A stretch of 13,954 nucleotides of DNA from Crinalium sp049646245. GTDB taxonomy: Bacteria > Cyanobacteriota > Cyanobacteriia > Cyanobacteriales > PCC-9333. The notes beneath the pieces are model-generated. The model was not told the DNA's origin and searched no databases. It was given only the letters and a program-made list of their open reading frames with translations. How positions within the stretch are numbered: position 1 is the first letter of the stretch; each line of letters begins with the position of its first letter. The translations under genes were made by a program, and so were the position numbers. Shown piece after piece: positions 1-5,805 of the stretch. The stretch is from contig JBARVL010000071.1 in the NCBI GenBank assembly GCA_049646245.1, forward strand, positions 1 through 13,954, given 5' to 3'.

Positions 1-1
1 A

Positions 2-196
2 TCGCACCACTACAAACTCGCGCGTCTTCTCGGTCAACTTGATCCACCCCAAGTGTTAATCTCATCACAAATACCTGAAATCATCACTAATTACAAAATG
101 CGTCAGGGTATGAAGTGGGGAGACATAAAACACCAACTTTTAGTTACCACACCAATTGAGCAAGAACTTTTAAACCTGCTAAGTATGTCAACATAA
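2..196 (+). CDS. C-terminal fragment of an unrecognised protein, cut by the window edge
   Basis: The second reading frame is open from the window edge to a TAA at 194-196 and gives 64 residues beginning SHHYKLARLLGQLDPP and ending LLNLLSMST. It has ordinary mixed composition with short amphipathic stretches and no membrane segment. I do not recognise the family. Only the tail is present, so start and function cannot be judged. The last five codons and the stop lie inside a dispersed repeat (180-257) that recurs inverted at 5674-5750, so the present C-terminus may have been set by that repeat. The frame could also be chance, but its composition looks protein-like. Confidence 0.5.
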   Translation, partial: SHHYKLARLLGQLDPPQVLISSQIPEIITNYKMRQGMKWGDIKHQLLVTTPIEQELLNLLSMST

Positions 197-257
197 TTAA
201 ACGCAATACCCCACCCCCCAACCCCAACCCCAACCCTGATAAAGGGGAGGGGGAGAT
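180..257 (+). repeat. G/C-run dispersed repeat, copy 1 (inverted relative to copy 2)
   Basis: This begins TAAGTATGTCAACATAATTA, matches the reverse complement of 5728-5750 at 22 of 23 positions (180-202), then runs into C4-A-C6-A2-C4-A2-C4-A2-C3, a TGATAAA spacer and G4-A-G5. The minus strand has at least four runs of three or more Gs separated by one or two bases, which fits a G-quadruplex motif. The C-runs can also pair with the G-runs across the spacer as an imperfect hairpin. Confidence 0.75.
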
Positions 258-310
258 TTGCATTTTATCTTTTTTAATCTGGAGCCACTTAAATTATGCT
301 TAGTATCGGC

Positions 311-339
311 TAGTTCATGGTTCAATAAGCAATGAACTA
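311..339. promoter_or_regulatory. 8-bp inverted repeat before the acetyltransferase gene
   Basis: TAGTTCAT (311-318) and ATGAACTA (332-339) are perfect complements with a 13-nt loop, ending 13 nt before the ATG at 353. It could be an operator or leader hairpin; there is no independent support. No clear Shine-Dalgarno sequence lies between it and the start. Confidence 0.25.
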
Positions 340-352
340 TTAACCGTAAATT

Positions 353-862
353 ATGACCACTGAATTAATTGTACGTTCAGCTACACCTGCTGATGTCCCG
401 GCAATATTTAATTTAATTCAAGCTTTAGCAGAATACGAAAAGCTTTCAGATGCTGTTACAGGTAATCCTGAAAACCTAGAACAACACCTATTTGGCAGTA
501 AACCTTATGCCGAAGCTATTATAGCAGAATATCACGAAAAGCCTGTAGGATTTGCTTTATTTTTTCATAATTATTCGACATTTTTAACTCAACCAGGAAT
601 CTATTTAGAAGACTTATTCGTATTACCAGAATATCGCCGTCAGGGTATTGGTAAAGCTGTGCTTACCTACTTAGCTAAATTAGCTGTATCCCGTGATTGT
701 GGACGTTTGGAGTGGAGTGTCTTAGACTGGAACGAATCTGCGATCGCATTCTATAAAAGTATGGGAGCATTAATATTAGATGAGTGGCGCATTTGCAGAG
801 TTACTGATGAATCACTCATTACAATGGCAAATAAAGCACTCCCCATATCTTACAATGGTTAA
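353..862 (+). CDS. GNAT family N-acetyltransferase, diamine/thialysine acetyltransferase-like
   Basis: The 169-residue protein has the full length and layout of spermidine/spermine N1-acetyltransferase-like GNAT enzymes: an N-terminal VRSATPADVPAIFNLI segment (7-22), YLEDLFV (84-90, strand beta 4), the acetyl-CoA pyrophosphate loop RRQGIG (95-100), and WNESAIAFYKSMGA (126-139). In that last segment Y134 sits where the general acid tyrosine of the SSAT group lies. Such enzymes move an acetyl group from acetyl-CoA to a primary amine; the substrate here (polyamine, thialysine or another amine) cannot be told from sequence. It should be cytoplasmic, with no signal peptide. The ATG has only a weak ribosome site, but the conserved N-terminal strand begins within a few residues, supporting this start. 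The next gene follows 52 nt downstream on the same strand. Confidence 0.85.
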   Translation: MTTELIVRSATPADVPAIFNLIQALAEYEKLSDAVTGNPENLEQHLFGSKPYAEAIIAEYHEKPVGFALFFHNYSTFLTQPGIYLEDLFVLPEYRRQGIGKAVLTYLAKLAVSRDCGRLEWSVLDWNESAIAFYKSMGALILDEWRICRVTDESLITMANKALPISYNG

Positions 863-914
863 GCTTGTTAACCCTAATCAAATCAAGTAATTCTACATTA
901 GAAGGAAAGCAATT

Positions 915-1124
915 ATGGCAACTATTTGGGTAAACGAACAAATCGATCCATCTGGGTTATTATATTCTTGTATTGCTTGTTGTAATGAAGATATGGCGAA
1001 AGATTGCCATGAATCTTTTCAACAAAATTTAACAGATTACCAAAAACAATCCGGCTGGGTAGCGCGTTTAAGAACTGTTAATTCTTGGGATGAAGTTCCG
1101 GTCAATGCTTTAAAGCTAGACTAA
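915..1124 (+). CDS. small conserved-looking protein of unknown function (69 aa)
   Basis: The 69-residue ORF starts ATG with a good ribosome site (GAAGGA at 901-906, eight bases before the start), so it is likely a real gene. The protein is acidic to neutral with a Cys cluster SCIACC (18-23) and a further Cys in KDCHESF, then QSGWVARLRTVNSWDEVP. There is no membrane segment or signal peptide. The Cys cluster could bind a metal or form disulfides, but there is no complete known motif. It resembles short hypothetical proteins seen across cyanobacteria, from memory only, and I assign no function. It could be co-transcribed with the acetyltransferase upstream. Confidence 0.7.
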   Translation: MATIWVNEQIDPSGLLYSCIACCNEDMAKDCHESFQQNLTDYQKQSGWVARLRTVNSWDEVPVNALKLD

Positions 1125-1201
1125 TTCAAAATAAAAAATGCCCTAACCACAAGGCGCGACTGCTATAAATTAACTCCCAGGAGAAGTAATCTAAAAATTG
1201 A

Positions 1202-1236
1202 TAATTGATAATTGTTAATTGTTAATTGTTAATTGA
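1202..1236. repeat. heptanucleotide array TAATTGN x5 at the channel gene 3' end
   Basis: Five contiguous 7-bp units (TAATTGA, three TAATTGT, TAATTGA), with a degenerate unit just before. The array supplies the last codons (Ile-Asn-Asn) and the stop of the minus-strand channel gene. The unit contains TTAA-type stops readable on both strands. Confidence 0.9.
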
Positions 1237-2292
1237 TTTAGGTGGTCGTGGTAAATTTTGGCGGATAGGTTCTAAAATCTGATTAAGTTGCCGCAATTGC
1301 TCGGCAGTACCCATACAAATTAATAAATCACCTGGTAATAATTCCGTTTCACCCGTAGGTCCCCCAATCAGCTTACCATCAGCACGACGAATCGCTAAAA
1401 CTAACGCGCCAGATTGCGATCGCAGTCGGGCTTCTCTGAGTGTTCTCCCCACTACTGGACAGGTTTGTGGGTTAATTAAAAATTCTTCCATATAGAAAGC
1501 ACGGTCTGTCCCAGTCAGAATGCCATCCACAAAATCCATTACTTGGGGTCTCAGTGCCGCAGCAGCCATGCGTCTGCCACCAGTAATATAGGGGGAGACC
1601 ACCGCATCTGCTCCAGCGCGTTGTAGCTTTTTTAAGGCTTCTTCAGTACTCGCTCGTGCGATCGCCCGAATGCCTGGATTAAGCGTTTTTGCCGACAGCA
1701 AAGTATAGAGGTTTTCCGCATCAGAAGGTAACGCCGCAACTAAACACAGCGCCCGTTGAATTCCCACCTTAATTAAAGTTTCATCTAAAGTAGCATCGCC
1801 TTGAACAGCAATATAACCAAGTTCTTGCGCTTCCTGAATCTGGTGACTTTCAAAATCGATCGCCACAAAGGGAATACTTTCCGCCTGAAATTCCAGGGCA
1901 ATCTGTCGCCCTGTACGTCCAAATCCGCAAATAATGTAGTGTTGATCTAAAGAGTCCACTAAGCGTCGATGTTGTCGAAGTCGTCTACCTTCTTGAAAAT
2001 AGCCTTGAATTAAGGCTTCAGTAAATCTGTTAACAATGTAACCGATACTGATCACTCCCATCATAATTAGAGTAATCGTAAAAATGCGTCCGCGATCGCC
2101 TAAAGGATTAATTTCACCAAAACCCACCGATGAGAGAGTGATCACCGTCATATAAACCGCATCTGACCACTGCCACCCTTCAACAAACCTATACCACAGT
2201 GTGCCACTGATGAAAACCAAACCCAAAGCGATTACACCTCCAATTAGCTCTTTTTGAATACGTCGATATTTTTGTTCTAGCGTTGAATACAT
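1222..2292 (-). CDS. potassium channel protein with TrkA-N/TrkA-C (RCK) regulatory module
   Basis: The 356-residue protein (from ATG 2292) has two membrane helices (about 15-34 and 70-88) around a pore helix and a filter-like TLSSVGFGE (52-60), then a Rossmann RCK domain with GFGRTG (123-128), an acidic residue ending the second strand (D146) typical of NAD(H)-type binding, and a TrkA-C domain near 262-343. This is the MthK-like layout: tetrameric inner-membrane K+ channels gated by nucleotide or ions at the cytosolic ring. The filter reads VGFGE rather than the usual VGYGD. A TTG at 2298 is an alternative start, preceded immediately by an in-frame stop. A strong AGGAG is 37 nt upstream of ATG, separated from it by a heptad array, so initiation may be altered. 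The last codons also lie in a heptad array. Confidence 0.88.
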   Translation of the reverse strand: MYSTLEQKYRRIQKELIGGVIALGLVFISGTLWYRFVEGWQWSDAVYMTVITLSSVGFGEINPLGDRGRIFTITLIMMGVISIGYIVNRFTEALIQGYFQEGRRLRQHRRLVDSLDQHYIICGFGRTGRQIALEFQAESIPFVAIDFESHQIQEAQELGYIAVQGDATLDETLIKVGIQRALCLVAALPSDAENLYTLLSAKTLNPGIRAIARASTEEALKKLQRAGADAVVSPYITGGRRMAAAALRPQVMDFVDGILTGTDRAFYMEEFLINPQTCPVVGRTLREARLRSQSGALVLAIRRADGKLIGGPTGETELLPGDLLICMGTAEQLRQLNQILEPIRQNLPRPPKSINN

Positions 2293-2294
2293 AT

Positions 2295-2329
2295 ACAATT
2301 AACAATTATCAATTACCAATTACCAATTA
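2295..2329. repeat. heptanucleotide array NCAATTA x5 at the channel gene 5' end
   Basis: Five exact 7-bp units with first base A, A, T, C, C. It is the reverse complement family of the array at 1202-1236, so the channel gene is flanked by inverted five-unit arrays. It sits exactly between the ribosome-site-like AAAGGAG and the start codon. Confidence 0.9.
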
Positions 2330-2336
2330 CTCCTTT
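2330..2336 (-). promoter_or_regulatory. Shine-Dalgarno-like AAAGGAG displaced from the channel start
   Basis: Read on the minus strand, AAAGGAG abuts the heptad array and lies 37 nt from the ATG at 2292 (31 nt from TTG 2298), against a usual 5-10 nt. It may be the original ribosome site pushed away by array insertion, or a chance match. Confidence 0.4.
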
Positions 2337-2575
2337 CCCGCTTAAAGAATACCTATTTTTATAACCGCTCCTGAGCAAAGTCCGCCAAGGAAGAGGAAGA
2401 ATACAATCGGTACTCTTGAGCGTGGGAAGGGAGTAACTAATGATCTATGAGCAGCTTAATATTATGAGTTTATTTCCACCCAGCTACTTATAAAGATGAA
2501 TTTCTTGTTTAAATAAATGCAACACTTTTAATCAATTTCCATTAAAATGCCAAAAAATCTCATAGGAGTTAAGCA

Positions 2576-3856
2576 GTGAACATAGACTTAGCAAATCATC
2601 CCTCCATCCCAGCAGAATCAGCGCCAGTCATCTCTAGCTTATTTAGTCCAGAAAGCTTTGATGAGTCTGTGATGGCGACATACGGGCGTTTTCCCTTAGC
2701 TTTAGAACGGGGACAAGGAAGCAAAGTTTGGGATACCAACGGCAAAGAATACCTAGATTTTGTAGCGGGAATTGCTACTTGTACATTAGGACACGCCCAT
2801 CCTGTCATGGTAGAAACAGTAACCCAGCAAATGCAAAAGCTGCATCATGTTTCTAACTTGTATTACATCCCAGTACAAGGAGAGTTAGCCAAATGGTTAA
2901 TTGAGCATTCCTGCGCCGATAGTGTATTTTTCTGTAACTCTGGTGCAGAAGCAAATGAAGGAGCGATTAAATTAGCTCGCAAATATGCCCACACAGTCTT
3001 AGGAATTAAGCAACCAGTAATTTTGACCGCTCATGCTAGTTTTCACGGACGGACACTAGCAACAATTACCGCTACTGGTCAACCGAAGTATCAACAAAAC
3101 TTCGATCCCTTAATGCCTGGTTTCCAGTATGTACCTTACAACGATATTGCTGCAATAGAAAGTGCGATCGCCCAACTCGATGCTGACGAGCGTAAAGTAG
3201 CTGCAATTCTCCTAGAACCCTTACAGGGAGAAGGCGGTGTCAGACCTGGAGATGTTGCATACTTCCAACAAATTCGGAAGATTTGCGACGAAAAAAGGAT
3301 TTTATTAATCTTAGATGAAGTACAAGTCGGCATGGGTCGGACTGGTAAGTTCTGGGGATATGAAAATTTAGGCATAGAGCCAGATATCTTCACCAGCGCC
3401 AAAGGACTAGGCGGTGGTATTCCCATCGGTGCGACCTTGTGTAAGCAATTCTGTAACGTCTTCCAACCAGGAGATCACGCCAGCACCTTTGGTGGAAATC
3501 CATTTGCTTGCGCTGTTGCACTTTCTGTGTGTCAAACCTTAGAAAAAGAAAACTTACTGCAAAATGTTGAGCAAAGAGGTGAACAATTAAGACAAGGCTT
3601 AAATGCGATCGCCGCTAACTACCCCGATCATATTACCGAAGTGCGGGGCTGGGGCTTAATCAACGGCATGGAACTCAATGCCGATACAAAGCTCACTGCT
3701 GCTGATATAGTTAAAGCCTGCATGGCAGAAAATTTGTTATTAGTTCCTGCTGGCGCTAAAGTAGTCAGATTTGTACCACCACTAATTGTCACCGCAAAAG
3801 AAGTAGATCAAGCCTTAAAAGCAGTTCAGAGAGGAATAGCTGCTGCTATAGGTTAA
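2576..3856 (+). CDS. argD: acetylornithine aminotransferase
   Basis: A 426-residue class III PLP-dependent aminotransferase. It catalyses the fourth step of arginine biosynthesis, exchanging an amino group between glutamate and N-acetylglutamate semialdehyde to make N2-acetylornithine, in the cytosol. Visible motifs: FCNSGAEANEGAIKLAR (119-135, PLP phosphate contact), FHGRT (156-160), LILDEVQVGMGRTG (244-257, with D247 for the pyridine nitrogen), TSAKGLGGGIPIG (273-285) with the Schiff-base lysine K276, and STFGGNP (303-309). The start is GTG at 2576, supported by AGGAG at 2564-2568 with a 7-nt spacer and by good family length. The related ornithine or succinylornithine transaminases are possible alternatives, but ArgD is the expected single cyanobacterial enzyme. 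The mobile element begins within about 30 bp of its stop codon. Confidence 0.93.
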   Translation: MNIDLANHPSIPAESAPVISSLFSPESFDESVMATYGRFPLALERGQGSKVWDTNGKEYLDFVAGIATCTLGHAHPVMVETVTQQMQKLHHVSNLYYIPVQGELAKWLIEHSCADSVFFCNSGAEANEGAIKLARKYAHTVLGIKQPVILTAHASFHGRTLATITATGQPKYQQNFDPLMPGFQYVPYNDIAAIESAIAQLDADERKVAAILLEPLQGEGGVRPGDVAYFQQIRKICDEKRILLILDEVQVGMGRTGKFWGYENLGIEPDIFTSAKGLGGGIPIGATLCKQFCNVFQPGDHASTFGGNPFACAVALSVCQTLEKENLLQNVEQRGEQLRQGLNAIAANYPDHITEVRGWGLINGMELNADTKLTAADIVKACMAENLLLVPAGAKVVRFVPPLIVTAKEVDQALKAVQRGIAAAIG

Positions 3857-3888
3857 TGCTACACAAAGAATCTGCGAAGTTGGTGGTT

Positions 3889-3909
3889 CCCCGTATTTTT
3901 AAATCGGGG
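3889..3909 (+). repeat. left-end subterminal hairpin of the IS element
   Basis: This is a 21-nt imperfect palindrome: outer stem CCCCG/CGGGG, a single unpaired T on the 5' side, inner stem ATTT/AAAT and a TT loop. Bulged-T hairpins of this kind are what TnpA of IS608 recognises. Confidence 0.7.
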
Positions 3910-3919
3910 TGGAAAACGA

Positions 3920-3959
3920 GTCAGGCTATTTTAATAGCCGTGACCTATAATAAATAGGT
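3920..3959 (+). terminator. two consecutive hairpins between argD and tnpB
   Basis: First hairpin: GTCA then GGCTATT (3920-3930), TT loop, AATAGCC, one bulged G, TGAC (to 3944), an 11-bp stem. Second: ACCTAT/ATAGGT (3943-3959) with a 5-nt loop. The two overlap by two bases and may be alternatives. They could end argD transcription or shield tnpB from read-through, but no clean U-tract follows, so a rho-independent terminator is not proven. Confidence 0.4.
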
Positions 3960-4057
3960 TTATTCCTTACTTTTTCCCTGTTTTATTCCTTGATATTTTT
4001 AGCATTAATGTTTATAATTAAAGTAATTATAGCTCTTATGTTGGAGGTGATTAAAGA

Positions 4058-5536
4058 GTGGCTAAAAGCAAGACTTCATCTTTTATAACTGAGATTCCAT
4101 TGATTGTTGATAGCAAACAAGAATCTGAGTTATCGAGTCGTTTTCAAGCAGCTAGACAACTATATAATGCTTGTCTGTCTGAAGCAATGACTCGGATGGA
4201 GTTAGTACGCAAATCTGAAATTTATCAAACCGCTAAAAAACTGCCAAGAGAACAGAAAAAACAACGTTCTACCATGTTCTCTGAAGCTAAAACATTATAT
4301 AAGTATTCAGATTATGAGCTACAAGCTTATGCCACATTAGTAAGTAATAAGTCAAAATGGATTGCCGATAAAATAGACTCTAATACTCAGCAGACAATAG
4401 CTACTCGCGCTTTTAGGGCTAGTGAAAAAGTATTTTTGGGACTAGCCAAGAAAGTTAGGTTTAAAATTGTCAGTAGATTTAGATCTGTTGAAGGCAAAAC
4501 CAATAAACAGGGACTTCGATGGTCATATAATCAATTAATTTGGGGTAAGCTTAAACTCAACCCAATTGTTGATGAGTCTAATCTAGTAATTCAGCATGGC
4601 TTAACTTGTCGCGTTAAATATGTTCGTTTGTTGTGGAAGGAAATTAATGGCAAGCGTCGCTGGTTTATTCAGTTAATAAATGAGGGAGTGCCATATCAAA
4701 AACAACAGAACTATATATCTAATGGTCTTGTTGGTTTAGACCTCAATATCTCCAATATTGCCTTTGTAGGCGGTAACCACGCTGGTTTATTACCATTTGC
4801 AGATAAAGTCCCTAATTTCCGAAAGGAAATTACAGAACTGCAAAGAAAAATGCAACGCTCTCAAAGGGTTAATAATCCGAATAACTATGAGTCGGATTTT
4901 TTAACTAAAAAGGGACGCAAAACTGTTGTTAAAAAAGGCAAAGTTAAAAAAGGCAGTCGTAATTGGAACAAGTCTAAATCTTACAAAAAAGCTGCCCAAA
5001 AGAAACGTGAACTAGAAAGACGTAAAACTGTTTATGCCAAGTCTCAAAACCTAAAGAGCGTTAATGAGATTTTACGGCATGGGAACGTCATCAAAACTGA
5101 GAAAGTATCAGTTAAAGGATGGCAAAAACGTTACGGTCAAGCCATTTCTGCAAAATCGCCTGGATTTGTACAATCTGAGTTGAAGCGCAAAGCTGTAGGC
5201 GAAGCCTGCGCGAAGCGCATAAATGCTGGCGGTCAATTTATAACTTTTTCTACTCAAAAAAATGCACTATCTCAAACTCATTTAGATGGTAGTCGTATCA
5301 AGAAATCACTATCTGAGCGAGTTCATAAAGATGTGACAGGAATTGTAATGCACAGAGATATATTTAGTGCATTTCTGAGTAGATATGTTAATGACGAAGA
5401 TAACCTTCTGTTGCATCTTGCTCAAAATGAGTGGGAAAGGGCGGAGCCGTTCTTGATGCAGGCATGGAAGGAATTTCAAACAAACTGCGAACAAGTAAGC
5501 GCGTCTGAAAGTAGGCGCTCGTCATTCATCCTCTGA
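4058..5536 (+). CDS. tnpB: TnpB-family RNA-guided nuclease of an IS605-type element, apparently C-terminally truncated
   Basis: The 492-residue protein carries a RuvC-like nuclease core: D228 in GLVGLDLN, E348 in IKTEKVSVKGW, and D434 in MHRDIFSAFLSRYV, so the triad looks intact. A very basic Lys/Arg-rich insert (284-325) lies between the first two. TnpB proteins use an RNA from the element's right end to cut matching DNA next to a short motif, helping retain the element. The start is GTG 4058 with a near-perfect GGAGGTGA at 4043-4050. Three oddities: the zinc-finger region (405-430, SQTHLDG to RVHKDVTG) has no cysteines; residues 380-388 (VGEACAKRI) look like an in-frame small-repeat insertion; and a conserved-looking tail continues in another frame after the TGA. 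Activity is therefore uncertain. Confidence 0.88.
   Translation: MAKSKTSSFITEIPLIVDSKQESELSSRFQAARQLYNACLSEAMTRMELVRKSEIYQTAKKLPREQKKQRSTMFSEAKTLYKYSDYELQAYATLVSNKSKWIADKIDSNTQQTIATRAFRASEKVFLGLAKKVRFKIVSRFRSVEGKTNKQGLRWSYNQLIWGKLKLNPIVDESNLVIQHGLTCRVKYVRLLWKEINGKRRWFIQLINEGVPYQKQQNYISNGLVGLDLNISNIAFVGGNHAGLLPFADKVPNFRKEITELQRKMQRSQRVNNPNNYESDFLTKKGRKTVVKKGKVKKGSRNWNKSKSYKKAAQKKRELERRKTVYAKSQNLKSVNEILRHGNVIKTEKVSVKGWQKRYGQAISAKSPGFVQSELKRKAVGEACAKRINAGGQFITFSTQKNALSQTHLDGSRIKKSLSERVHKDVTGIVMHRDIFSAFLSRYVNDEDNLLLHLAQNEWERAEPFLMQAWKEFQTNCEQVSASESRRSSFIL
5195..5221 (+). repeat. small dispersed repeat inserted in frame within tnpB
   Basis: This stretch encodes VGEACAKRI between KRKA and NAGGQF, segments that are normally nearly contiguous in TnpB proteins. 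It consists of two tiny hairpins with GAA loops: AGGC/GCCT (5197-5207) and TGCGC/GCGCA (5207-5219). An 8-bp direct repeat GAAGCGCA occurs at 5182-5189 and 5212-5219. It resembles the small dispersed repeats known from Nostoc-type genomes. Its 27 nt keep the reading frame. Confidence 0.6.
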
Positions 5537-5627
5537 GCAGTTCTGCATAAAAGGTAAAACCGTTAACCAGATAGCTGTAGTGGGCGAAAAGTTAACGCAA
5601 TCTTTGCTCTTTACCACGTTACTTTAG
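5535..5627 (+). pseudogene. out-of-frame C-terminal tail of TnpB
   Basis: Directly across the tnpB stop, the next frame is open for 30 codons, reading EQFCIKGKTVNQIAVVGEKL and ending LFTTLL with a TAG at 5625-5627 inside the right-end hairpin. GKTVNQ..VVGEKLTQSL resembles the tail of cyanobacterial relatives as I recall them. One extra or two missing bases near 5528-5534 would explain the split. It could instead be a chance open frame over guide-RNA sequence. Confidence 0.5.
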
Positions 5628-5634
5628 TACGTGG
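5614..5634 (+). repeat. right-end subterminal hairpin of the IS element
   Basis: This is a 21-nt imperfect palindrome built exactly like the left one: outer stem CCACG/CGTGG, one unpaired T on the 5' side, inner stem TACT/AGTA, TT loop. It is followed by AGTGGC and then TCAA, the probable right terminus. Confidence 0.75.
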
Positions 5635-5673
5635 AGTGGCTCAAGCACCAACTCAGACCACTTTTTTATCTTC

Positions 5674-5750
5674 CGAAAATCTCCCCCTCCCTGTTGACGG
5701 GGAGGGGGCTGGGGGGTGGGGTAATATGTTTAATTATGTTGACCTACTTA
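5674..5750 (-). repeat. G/C-run dispersed repeat, copy 2, with hairpin and quadruplex motif
   Basis: A perfect stem CCCCCTCCC (5683-5691) / GGGAGGGGG (5700-5708) encloses an 8-nt loop. Overlapping it, G4-A-G5-CT-G6-T-G4 (5699-5721) is a strong G-quadruplex motif, so the two structures compete for the same Gs. The following 5728-5750 is the reverse complement of 180-202 with one mismatch. Confidence 0.8.
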
Positions 5751-5805
5751 TCTATAGCTAGTAACAACCAACAAGTAAAAATTAATCGTAAGGAAAAATT
5801 TATAA

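Larger units (their letters stand above)
3870..5644 (+). mobile_element. IS200/IS605-type element with tnpB only (IS1341-like organisation)
   Basis: A single TnpB-family gene is bounded by two subterminal hairpins of identical architecture (3889-3909 and 5614-5634). No TnpA gene (HUH Y1 transposase) is present, so movement would need TnpA in trans. Ten bases past the right hairpin lies TCAA (5641-5644), the same tetranucleotide used as right cleavage site by IS608, and I take it as the right end. The left end is uncertain by about 20 nt between argD's stop and the left hairpin. No HIP1 sites occur in the element although they occur about once per kb elsewhere, in keeping with foreign origin. 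Confidence 0.75.
5500..5644 (+). ncRNA. predicted omega RNA (TnpB guide RNA) scaffold region
   Basis: By analogy with TnpB systems, the guide RNA scaffold spans the tnpB 3' end and the right end of the element, with the guide taken from flanking DNA just after the end. Here that would be the bases from 5645 (GCACCAACTCAGACC onward). Only the terminal hairpin and position support this; the 5' boundary is a guess. Confidence 0.35.

Noticed and set aside
209..236. Telomere-like C4A2 repeat
   Set aside because: Only three units, within a known type of cyanobacterial G/C-run repeat and an internal gene context; no sign of a replicon end.
1202..2329. CRISPR array
   Set aside because: The heptad repeats are contiguous 7-bp units with no spacers, and no cas genes are present.
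1222..2329. Channel gene as cargo of a composite element flanked by inverted arrays
   Set aside because: The same arrays occur singly at two other gene borders and there is no transposase; a general repeat family is the simpler reading.
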